Shown here: positions 1 through 4,738 of the stretch, one piece after another
Position numbering within the stretch: position 1 is the first letter of the stretch
How the letters are laid out: every line of letters starts with the position of its first letter
Assembly (NCBI GenBank): GCA_945875225.1
Contig: CAMCJY010000110.1
Coordinates: 1-6,764, forward strand
Length of the DNA stretch: 6,764 nucleotides
Direction: 5' to 3'
DNA from: Comamonas sp. lk
GTDB lineage: Bacteria; Pseudomonadota; Gammaproteobacteria; Burkholderiales; Burkholderiaceae_C
Position numbers and translations under genes: made by a program
The notes under the pieces: generated by a model
Told to the model about the DNA's origin: nothing
What the model saw: the letters and a program-made list of their open reading frames with translations, nothing else
Databases searched by the model: none

Positions 1-95
1 GGCAGGGGCGCAAAAGTCGCTTACACGACCGGCTGGAATACCGGCTAGAGGGTGGCTCCGGCGGCGCATGGTTGCGCCAGCGCCTGGCGCCTTAA
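1..95 (+). CDS. pdxH: Pyridoxamine/pyridoxine 5'-phosphate oxidase, C-terminal end (partial)
   Basis: Reading from base 3 gives an open frame ending at TAA 93-95. Its C-terminus contains QGRKSRLHDR and ends in RQRLAP. This matches the end of PdxH, the FMN enzyme that oxidises pyridoxine/pyridoxamine 5'-phosphate to PLP; the family ends in a WQGxxxRLHDR block followed by a RLAP-type terminus. The first two bases, GG, fit the last two of a Trp codon, as expected before QG. The Arg and His of RLHD correspond to the substrate-phosphate/PLP-contacting residues of E. coli PdxH (R197, H199, from memory). Only about 30 codons are in the window, so the assignment rests on this conserved tail. The stop lies 40 bases before the hyi start, so the two genes may be co-transcribed. 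It also shows that a GTG at 52 in the hyi frame would lie inside pdxH. Confidence 0.85.
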   Translation, partial: QGRKSRLHDRLEYRLEGGSGGAWLRQRLAP

Positions 96-135
96 ACGGC
101 AGCGCATTCAGGTCATTGCCCCACGCCCCGCCCGC

Positions 136-957
136 ATGCCCCGCTTTGCCGCCAATCTGTCCATGCTCTACCAAGAGCATGCTTTTTTGGACCGCTTCGC
201 CGCCGCCGCACAGGATGGCTTCAGCGCGGTGGAATATTTGTTTCCCTATGCGTTTTCCGCCACCGCACTGCAACAACGTTTGCAAGACCATGGCTTGCAA
301 CAGGTGCTGTTTAACGCACCCCCAGGCGATTGGGACGCCGGTGAGCGCGGCCTGGCCTGCTTGCCCGGACGCGAAGCCGAGTTTCGCGAAGGTTTTGCCA
401 AGGCGCTGGCGTACGCAGCAGCGCTCGGCTGCCCGCGCGTGCATGTGATGGCCGGCATTGCGCCTCCTGCAGCAGCCACGGATGCTCTACAAAAAACCTA
501 TGAAGCGAATTTGCATTGGGCGGCTCTGGCCGCGCAGCCAGCGGGCATCGACGTGCTGATCGAGCCCATCAATACCCGAGATATGCCGGGCTATTTCCTG
601 AACCGCCAGGAAGCAGCGCACCAGATCGTGCAGGCCCTGGGTGCGCCCAATTTGAAAGTCCAATTCGATCTTTACCACTGCCAAGTCATGGAAGGCGATG
701 TGGCCAGCAAGCTGTGCCATTACCTGCCCACAGGCCGCGTCGGCCATCTACAAATCGCCGGGGTGCCCGAGCGGCAGGAGCCAACGGTTGGCGAACTGAA
801 CTACCCCTATCTGTTTGACCTGATAGATGCGCTAAGCGCCCAATGCGGCTGGGAGGGCTGGTTGGGCTGCGAGTACCGCCCAGCGCGCGGCTCCTTACCC
901 GGCGCAACATCACAGGGTTTAGGCTGGCTGCAGGCATGTAGAGCATCGCGTGCCTAG
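136..957 (+). CDS. hyi: Hydroxypyruvate isomerase family protein (Hyi/OtnI-like), TIM barrel
   Basis: A 273-residue protein of the AP-endonuclease-2/xylose-isomerase-like TIM-barrel superfamily, cytoplasmic, expected to interconvert hydroxypyruvate and tartronate semialdehyde (glyoxylate pathway) or a related 2-oxo-tetronate. Family marks seen: PRFAANLSMLY at the N-terminus, NAPPGDWDAGERG at 60-72, IEPINTRDMPGYF at 142-154, QFDLYHCQ at 176-183, GHLQIAGVPER at 203-213, GCEYRP at 244-249. The four metal/catalytic positions of E. coli Hyi (E142, D177, H203, E240) map to E143, D178, H204 and E246, so the active site looks intact. I chose ATG 136 because homologues begin MPRFAANLS; the longer GTG start at 52 would overlap the pdxH tail. 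No strong ribosome binding site is visible before 136, so expression may depend on read-through from pdxH. No gcl or glxR neighbour is present, so Hyi versus OtnI cannot be decided. Confidence 0.88.
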   Translation: MPRFAANLSMLYQEHAFLDRFAAAAQDGFSAVEYLFPYAFSATALQQRLQDHGLQQVLFNAPPGDWDAGERGLACLPGREAEFREGFAKALAYAAALGCPRVHVMAGIAPPAAATDALQKTYEANLHWAALAAQPAGIDVLIEPINTRDMPGYFLNRQEAAHQIVQALGAPNLKVQFDLYHCQVMEGDVASKLCHYLPTGRVGHLQIAGVPERQEPTVGELNYPYLFDLIDALSAQCGWEGWLGCEYRPARGSLPGATSQGLGWLQACRASRA

Positions 958-973
958 GCTAAGGCGTGCTGCA

Positions 974-1007
974 AGATCCGCTGGCCTTGGCTCCAAAAGA
1001 CGGATCT
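974..1007. repeat. Inverted repeat AGATCCG / CGGATCT
   Basis: Perfect 7-base arms at 974-980 and 1001-1007 flank a 20-base loop, starting 17 bases after the hyi stop. There is no T-run after either arm, so it is not a textbook intrinsic terminator. It could stabilise the 3' end of the hyi message or be chance. Confidence 0.35.
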
Positions 1008-1027
1008 GAACTCCAGCCGAGGATTGA

Positions 1028-1041
1028 TTGACACGTATCAA
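1028..1041 (+). promoter_or_regulatory. FNR/Anr-type binding site TTGAC-ACGT-ATCAA
   Basis: The 14-base palindrome matches the FNR/Anr consensus TTGAT-N4-ATCAA at nine of ten defined positions. Its centre (1034.5) is exactly 32 bases before the centre of TACCGT (1064-1069), which keeps the TAnnnT pattern of a -10 box. That is the class II FNR-activated promoter spacing (site at -41.5), giving a predicted start near 1076. The bases also contain TTGACA (1028-1033), but no good -10 lies 16-18 bases after it. No known gene lies downstream on this strand before the convergent DUF3299 gene. Confidence 0.4.
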
Positions 1042-1124
1042 TACCGCAGCAAACCAGAGCCTTTACCGTAAACGTCTTGCCGCTAGTATCGAAAGAAGGA
1101 CTCCATTAGTGCACCTAGCGCAGC

Positions 1125-1171
1125 CCAAAGCGCTGCGCCTTTGGCGACTCTGCTGCACGCTGCGGGCAGCA
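1125..1171. terminator. Pair of stem-loops between convergent genes, weak terminator candidate
   Basis: The first hairpin pairs CCAAAGCG (1125-1132) with CGC-TTTGG (1136-1144), leaving C1139 bulged and a 3-base CTG loop. The second pairs TGCTGC (1151-1156) with GCAGCA (1166-1171) around a 9-base loop. They sit just after the minus-strand DUF3299 stop and 168 bases after the plus-strand hyi stop, where a bidirectional terminator is expected. Neither hairpin has a proper U-tract in either direction, so the terminator role is weakly supported. Confidence 0.28.
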
Positions 1172-1175
1172 CAGT

Positions 1176-1751
1176 TTAGCTAAAGCTTTCCTTCACCGCT
1201 ACTGCGTCCGTCATGCGGTAGTACATGCCATAAGGGTCATCTGCCAACACCGCAAATTTGCCCTCTATCACCACCGGCTCCATGGAATAGCGCACTGGGG
1301 TTTTGGTAGTTACTTCCACCATGCTCTCGGGTCCGCCAGGTAGGCAGAAAGAGCAGGTCAAAGGCACCGAGCTGATTAAAAAATGGCGCTGCTTCTCGCC
1401 GGGGTCCAGCGGCATCATGAAGCCTTGAATGCGCTGGGTTTTCTGATTCAAGCCTTGTTGCGCAGATCCGAACACGGGCAGGATACGGCTCTTCACGGTT
1501 TTGGTTTTGACATCGGTCAGCACCGACCAGGGCACAACATCTGCACGCGGCTGCAAGGGGGCAAACGGGCTGTTGGCCCCGTGCTCCCCCGCACCGGTTC
1601 CCATGGGGACCGCCAAGGCTTGGGCGGGCGCGCTTGGGGCCGAGGCGCCCAGTGCAGGCGTCGATTGTGCAAACGCGGGGCTCATAGGCCACAAGGCCAA
1701 GCAGGCGGCACAAGCCCCCGCTACATAGCGCTTCAAAAACATAACTTTCAT
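1176..1751 (-). CDS. Exported DUF3299 family protein with CXXC motif
   Basis: A 191-residue protein with a Sec-type signal peptide: basic MKVMFLKR, hydrophobic stretch ~9-21, cleavage site AFA|Q at 28/29. A low-complexity Ala/Ser/Pro linker covers ~30-65. A compact domain follows with WSVLTDV, RIQGFMMPLDPG (107-118) and HFLISSVPLTCSFCLPGGPESMVEV (about 123-147). This pattern of 'GFM-PL' followed by a Cys-rich 'C-FC' segment and 'P-MVEV' is what I recognise as DUF3299. C133 and C136 form a CXXC, suited to metal binding or thiol redox in the periplasm; the biochemical role is not known to me. ATG 1751 is chosen over the TTG at 1790 because AAGGAG lies 5 bases before it and the signal peptide then starts normally. 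It is the last gene of the minus-strand run, 43 bases after the small four-Cys gene, so it is probably co-transcribed with the ABC transporter. Confidence 0.8.
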   Translation of the reverse strand: MKVMFLKRYVAGACAACLALWPMSPAFAQSTPALGASAPSAPAQALAVPMGTGAGEHGANSPFAPLQPRADVVPWSVLTDVKTKTVKSRILPVFGSAQQGLNQKTQRIQGFMMPLDPGEKQRHFLISSVPLTCSFCLPGGPESMVEVTTKTPVRYSMEPVVIEGKFAVLADDPYGMYYRMTDAVAVKESFS

Positions 1752-1756
1752 ACCAA

Positions 1757-1762
1757 CTCCTT
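1757..1762 (-). promoter_or_regulatory. Ribosome binding site AAGGAG deciding the DUF3299 start
   Basis: AAGGAG on the minus strand stands 5 bases before ATG 1751. It makes this ATG far more likely than the upstream in-frame TTG at 1790. Confidence 0.75.
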
Positions 1763-1794
1763 GGACAACGCGCGTAACAAAAAATATCAAAACT

Positions 1795-2037
1795 TTAATG
1801 CTGGTGCTTCATGCCGCACATTTTGCCTATCGCCAGCCCTTTGCATGCGGCTTGCAACTCAGCCTCGCAAGCGCTTTCCTTTTTGCCGGCCTCCAAACAT
1901 TTGGCCGCACCTTCGTGGGCTGCTGCCATCGCACGGTGGCGGGCAATATCCTCCTGGCGTTCTTTATCGCCGTGCTTATCGGCAGCAAAAGCCATCATGC
2001 AGCCCATAGCCAGGGCACTCAATAATACTTTTTTCAT
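1795..2037 (-). CDS. Small exported four-cysteine, His-tailed protein (hypothetical)
   Basis: An 80-residue protein I cannot assign to a named family. Residues 1-18 form a signal peptide (MKKVLLSALAMGCMMAFA, cleavage AFA|A). The mature part is about 62 residues, highly charged and predicted helical. It has four cysteines, C47, C57, C65 and C74 (CX9C and CX8C pairs), and ends in MCGMKHQH, with further His at 22, 34 and 41. The spacing suits two disulfides stapling a helical hairpin; Cys/His could alternatively bind a metal. C13 sits in AMGC, which is not a good lipobox, so a lipoprotein is less likely. AAGGAA lies 6 bases before ATG 2037, overlapping the permease stop (2041-2043), so the genes are closely coupled. 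A periplasmic partner of the adjacent transporter is an inference from position and export signal. Confidence 0.75.
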   Translation of the reverse strand: MKKVLLSALAMGCMMAFAADKHGDKERQEDIARHRAMAAAHEGAAKCLEAGKKESACEAELQAACKGLAIGKMCGMKHQH

Positions 2038-2040
2038 GGT

Positions 2041-3246
2041 CTATTCCTTGGTTTGAAGTAGTTGTAAAACATCGCTTTGGTAGGCCTGCCACACCGGCAG
2101 TAACGCAGCGCCAAGCGCCACAAGCGCCGCCAGCACAGGCACTACCCACAACGTCGGCGGCCACAGCAAGCCGGTGGCCATCAGCTGGCTTTGCAGGCCT
2201 AGCACCCAGCCCAAGCCCAGCACAAAGGCTTGACCCAAGGCCAAGCCGCACAGCGCGGACACAAGCGCTAGCCAGAGTGCCTCTGCCATCAACAAAAGGC
2301 CGATCCTACTGGCCGGTGCGCCCAACATGCGCAGCAAAGCCAAATCGCCACGGCGCTCGCGCACTGCATTCCACAAAGCAATAAACACACTCAGACCAGC
2401 CGTGAACAAGAGCAGGCCGGCAAAGGCGCGCAATACGTCTGTGCCCAGGCCCAGCATATGCAATAGGCGCGTCACTTCAAGCGCCGGTGCCGCTGCTTGC
2501 ATTTCGGTCGTGGTGTTCACCCAGCGCGGGAAGGTAACAGCCGCCAGCGGGCTGGTGTAGCGCACCAAGGCCATAGTGACCTCACGTTCGTCTTCCAGTG
2601 CCTGGCGGTCTTCTTCGTCTACCGCCTGCGCGCTTTCATGCACTTTCCAGACCGAGGCGCTGTCGGTGATGACCAGTCGGTCGATGACGCCGCCATGGGG
2701 CGCCAGCACACCGACCACGGTATAGGCCTGATCGCCATGGGCATGGCCGCCTGCGCCCAAGCCGTGGGAGCCCGCAAATTTTTGACCAAGCTGCAAACCT
2801 GAAGTGCGCGCCACGTTGGCGCCCAGTACTACCTGCATTGGCGCATCCCACACGCGCCCTTGCGCCAGAGTGGTTTGGTAATGGCTCAGGTAAGACGGCA
2901 AGGTGCCCACAATGCGATAGCCCTGCATGTTGTCACCCAGGCTGATGGGAATGATTTCGGCGACCAAGGGATTTTTCTTGAGCGCATTGACCGCTGCCAA
3001 GGGCACATTGCCCGGCGGTACGTCTAAGTGCAGCACGCCCGACAAAATCAATTGCATGGGGCTGCCTTTGGCGCCCACTACCACGTCGATACCGGCCAGA
3101 TCGCGATCAAAAGCACGCTCTACATGGTGCGACACCAGCAATAAAAACGTGATGGAGCCCAGACCCAGACTCAGCAGCAAGACATTGAGCAGTGCCGCCA
3201 TCGGGCGCGCCCACAAATAGCGCCAGGCATACGCCAGCGTACTCAT
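2041..3246 (-). CDS. MacB/FtsX-type ABC transporter permease
   Basis: A 401-residue inner-membrane protein with the type VII (MacB/LolCE/FtsX) layout: TM1 ~18-39, a long periplasmic domain ~40-270, then TM2 ~273-296, TM3 ~316-348 and TM4 ~363-386. The cytoplasmic RERRGDLALLRMLGAPASRI segment (296-315) is the typical coupling loop between TM2 and TM3 that meets the ATPase. With one permease and one ATPase gene it probably acts as a homodimer. These transporters use ATP to move the periplasmic domain rather than carry cargo through the membrane. The periplasmic domain has a HGLGAGGHAHGD segment (161-172) and an acidic stretch at 210-222, both unusual and possibly metal-binding. Its ATG overlaps the ATPase TGA by four bases. 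The cargo is unknown. From memory, DUF3299 genes and transporters of this type occur near Vibrio zinc-system (zrg) genes, which makes a metal link a reasonable guess. Confidence 0.88.
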   Translation of the reverse strand: MSTLAYAWRYLWARPMAALLNVLLLSLGLGSITFLLLVSHHVERAFDRDLAGIDVVVGAKGSPMQLILSGVLHLDVPPGNVPLAAVNALKKNPLVAEIIPISLGDNMQGYRIVGTLPSYLSHYQTTLAQGRVWDAPMQVVLGANVARTSGLQLGQKFAGSHGLGAGGHAHGDQAYTVVGVLAPHGGVIDRLVITDSASVWKVHESAQAVDEEDRQALEDEREVTMALVRYTSPLAAVTFPRWVNTTTEMQAAAPALEVTRLLHMLGLGTDVLRAFAGLLLFTAGLSVFIALWNAVRERRGDLALLRMLGAPASRIGLLLMAEALWLALVSALCGLALGQAFVLGLGWVLGLQSQLMATGLLWPPTLWVVPVLAALVALGAALLPVWQAYQSDVLQLLQTKE

Positions 3247-3935
3247 GCCTGCAAGCGCCCGGTCGCCGCGCTAAGTGCGCTTACGGACCCCGCTGGAGAC
3301 AGGTGCAGCAAGATCGGCGCCACAGCCGTGCAGGCCTGCGCGACGCGCGCATCGTGCGTGGCGATGACCAAGGTGGCGCTGTACTCCTGCCCAGCGTGTA
3401 CCAGTAGTTGCACAGCGCCCTGCGCTGCCGCATCGTCCAAGCTGGCAGTGGGTTCGTCAGCCAGGATCAGCCGGGGCTGCAGCAAGACCGCCCGCGCCAG
3501 GGCCACGCGCTGCGCCTGCCCGCCGGACAATTGCGACGCAAGCCGTTGGGCCAATTCAGCCACATCGAGCTGGACCAATACCTGCCGCACCCGCGCCCTA
3601 TCGACCGGCAAGCCTGCCGCCCAAAAAGCCAATTCCAGGTTGTGCTGCACCGTCAAGGCGGCGCTCAAATACAGCTTTTGCGGCAAAAATCCGATGTTAC
3701 GCGCGCGCCAGGCATCGGCACTGCGGCCGGACAAAGCCCGCAAGTCCTGCCCCGCCACCGTGAGCGCGCCATGCTTGGGTTTGACCAGTGCTGCCAGCAG
3801 TGCCAGCCAGGTGGATTTGCCGCTGCCCGAGAGACCACTGAGCAGAACCACGGCGCCTTGCGGCACTGCCACATCCGGGAATACCAAGGGCTGGCCCGCA
3901 CCATAAGCAAACTGCAATTGCTGCGTTTCAATCAT
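3243..3935 (-). CDS. ABC transporter ATP-binding protein (LolD/MacB-type)
   Basis: A 230-residue cytoplasmic ATPase with all nucleotide-binding motifs: Walker A GLSGSGKS (34-41), Q-loop Q86 in FLPQK, signature LSGGQ (136-140), Walker B LILADE (156-161, catalytic E161), D-loop SLDD (165-168) and switch H194 in ATHD. Length and the ADEPTASLD sequence fit the LolD/MacB/FtsE branch that drives FtsX-fold permeases. Its stop overlaps the permease start as ATGA (3243-3246), so the two are translationally coupled and form one transporter. It starts 28 bases after the msrA stop. I see no clear Shine-Dalgarno before ATG 3935. The short gap contains an inverted repeat, GCCAT/ATGGC (3945-3949 and 3956-3960), of unknown meaning. 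Confidence 0.92.
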   Translation of the reverse strand: MIETQQLQFAYGAGQPLVFPDVAVPQGAVVLLSGLSGSGKSTWLALLAALVKPKHGALTVAGQDLRALSGRSADAWRARNIGFLPQKLYLSAALTVQHNLELAFWAAGLPVDRARVRQVLVQLDVAELAQRLASQLSGGQAQRVALARAVLLQPRLILADEPTASLDDAAAQGAVQLLVHAGQEYSATLVIATHDARVAQACTAVAPILLHLSPAGSVSALSAATGRLQA

Positions 3936-3963
3936 AGAAAACAGGCCATAGGGAAATGGCGTG

Positions 3964-4506
3964 TCAGGGCTTGGCTAGCCGCGTAAACGTTTTTTTGAAC
4001 TTGGCCACTTTGGGCGCGGCCACCGCCAGACAGTAGCCCTGGCCGGGGTTCTTGGCAAAGTAGTTCTGGTGGTACTCCTCGGCGCGGGCGTAGGTGGACA
4101 ACATCTGTACCTCGGTGACGATGGGTTTGCCAAAGTCGCCGGCGGCATCCAAGGCCTGCACCATGGCCTGGGCGGCTTGTAATTGCTCAGACGTGGTGCA
4201 GTAAATAGCGCTGCGGTACTGGGTGCCTACGTCATGGCCCTGGCGGTTGAGGGTCGTCGGGTCGTGGATCAGAAAAAAGATTTCCAGCAACTCGGTCAAA
4301 CTGATCTGCTGCGGGTCAAACTCCAGCCGTACCACCTCGTTGTGGCCGCTGGTACCGGTACAAACCATCTCGTAAGTGGGCTGGGGCGCTTGTCCGTTGC
4401 TGTAACCGGACTCTACTTGCGTGAGCCCACGCACCTGCAAAAACACCGATTCGGTGCACCAAAAACATCCTCCCCCCAAAACCAGGGTTTGTGTGGCTGA
4501 GCCCAT
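3964..4506 (-). CDS. msrA: Peptide methionine-S-sulfoxide reductase MsrA
   Basis: A 180-residue enzyme that reduces the S epimer of methionine sulfoxide in proteins, using thioredoxin. The catalytic Cys is C14 in GGGCFWCTE. Residues equivalent to E. coli Y82, E94, D129 and Y134 are present with exact spacing as Y45, E57 (GHNE), D92 and Y97 (HDVGTQYRS). The resolving Cys is C159 in NPGQGYC, followed by the PKVAKFKK tail. No signal peptide is present, so it is cytoplasmic. ATG 4506 is preferred to the TTG at 4512 because TAGGAG ends 9 bases before the ATG but only 3 before the TTG. It is the first gene of the minus-strand run, with the ABC ATPase 28 bases downstream, so shared transcription is likely though not proven. 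It diverges from tetR. Confidence 0.95.
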   Translation of the reverse strand: MGSATQTLVLGGGCFWCTESVFLQVRGLTQVESGYSNGQAPQPTYEMVCTGTSGHNEVVRLEFDPQQISLTELLEIFFLIHDPTTLNRQGHDVGTQYRSAIYCTTSEQLQAAQAMVQALDAAGDFGKPIVTEVQMLSTYARAEEYHQNYFAKNPGQGYCLAVAAPKVAKFKKTFTRLAKP

Positions 4507-4515
4507 GCGCAATAT

Positions 4516-4521
4516 CTCCTA
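4516..4521 (-). promoter_or_regulatory. Ribosome binding site TAGGAG for msrA
   Basis: TAGGAG on the minus strand lies 9 bases before ATG 4506. This supports the ATG over the TTG six bases upstream of it. Confidence 0.6.
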
Positions 4522-4545
4522 GGTCAAGACCGAATGGTCAAAACC
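4522..4545. repeat. Tandem 10-mer GGTCAAGACC / GGTCAAAACC upstream of msrA
   Basis: Two copies at 4522-4531 and 4536-4545 differ at one base and are offset by 14 bases. On the minus strand each contains TTGACC, a -35-like hexamer pointing towards msrA. They sit immediately upstream of the msrA ribosome binding site, where a regulator or RNA polymerase would act. I found no good matching -10, so the repeat could be an operator rather than a promoter. Confidence 0.4.
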
Positions 4546-4670
4546 CCGAGCATAAGGCGCTTGCGTGTCCGCAAGGCGTAGCCCAGCTTGCGTCGGGGGC
4601 AAAACGGCGTTGCCCTGCTTCGGGCAGGAAACCTGCGCAAGAGGGCACAAGCGCCCGTGCGCAGTCAGGC

Positions 4671-4701
4671 GTTACACTACTAACCAACTGGTCAGTAAAA
4701 T
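4671..4701 (+). promoter_or_regulatory. Candidate tetR-operon promoter
   Basis: TAAAAT (4696-4701) matches the -10 consensus at five of six bases. GTTACA (4671-4676) matches -35 at four of six, with a longish 19-base spacer. Transcription from about 4708 would give a 30-base leader before ATG 4739. The near-palindrome at 4678-4697 fills the spacer, the usual place for a TetR-type repressor to block polymerase. Confidence 0.4.
4678..4697. promoter_or_regulatory. Putative TetR operator, 20-base near-palindrome
   Basis: The left half TACTAACCAA and right half CTGGTCAGTA are reverse complements at eight of ten positions; the core is ACTAACC...GGTCAGT. Length, symmetry and position just before tetR fit an autoregulatory TetR/AcrR-family operator. 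That it binds this TetR is inference. Confidence 0.6.
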
Positions 4702-4738
4702 GCAGTTGATCAAAAACTTCTTCCAACCTACCTGCCCC

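Larger units (their letters stand above)
958..1175. other. Convergent intergenic region with an FNR-type box and inverted repeats
   Basis: This 218-base gap separates the end of hyi (plus) from the end of the DUF3299 gene (minus). Both flanking genes point into it, so neither needs a promoter here. It nevertheless carries an FNR/Anr-like box at 1028-1041 and a TACCGT -10-like element at 1064-1069. A GAAAGAAGGA purine tract follows at 1091-1100, and inverted repeats lie at 974-1007, 1125-1144 and 1151-1171. A 24-codon GTG frame (1109-1183) follows the purine tract. I see no convincing larger gene. The layout would suit a small RNA or small protein transcribed rightwards, but this is inference. 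Confidence 0.5.
4507..4738. other. Divergent msrA-tetR regulatory region
   Basis: This 232-base region separates the minus-strand msrA run from the plus-strand tetR operon. Besides the tandem 10-mer and the tetR promoter/operator, it contains two small hairpins: CTTGCG/CGCAAG (4560-4565 and 4570-4575) and TGCCC/GGGCA (4611-4615 and 4622-4626). The second can instead pair as CCTGC/GCAGG (4614-4618 and 4624-4628). Open frames running through it on both strands look like shadows with no recognisable protein. Confidence 0.5.

Noticed and set aside
52..135. GTG start at 52 for the hyi frame
   Set aside because: It would overlap the pdxH tail in another frame, and the added 28 residues are Arg/Ala/Pro-rich without family similarity; homologues start at MPRFAANLS (136).
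1028..1056. TTGACA at 1028-1033 as a sigma-70 -35 box
   Set aside because: No acceptable -10 lies 16-18 bases downstream; the FNR-site reading with the -10 at 1064 fits better.
1383..2009. Long plus-strand open frame of 208 codons
   Set aside because: It lies antisense to the DUF3299 and four-Cys genes, has no recognisable domain, and the minus-strand genes have signal peptides and ribosome binding sites.
1980..2037. Lipoprotein signal in the small four-Cys protein (Cys13)
   Set aside because: The sequence around it is AMGC, lacking Leu/Val/Ile at -3; AFA|A gives a good ordinary signal peptidase site.
3945..3960. GCCAT/ATGGC inverted repeat between msrA and the ATPase as an operator
   Set aside because: Five-base arms around six bases are too short to call; no promoter pair is convincing in this 28-base gap.
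3328..3986. Two overlapping plus-strand frames of 192 codons
   Set aside because: Both are antisense shadows of the ABC ATPase, whose nucleotide-binding motifs are complete on the minus strand.
4611..4628. Hairpin upstream of tetR as an intrinsic terminator
   Set aside because: No T-run follows on either strand and no gene ends nearby.
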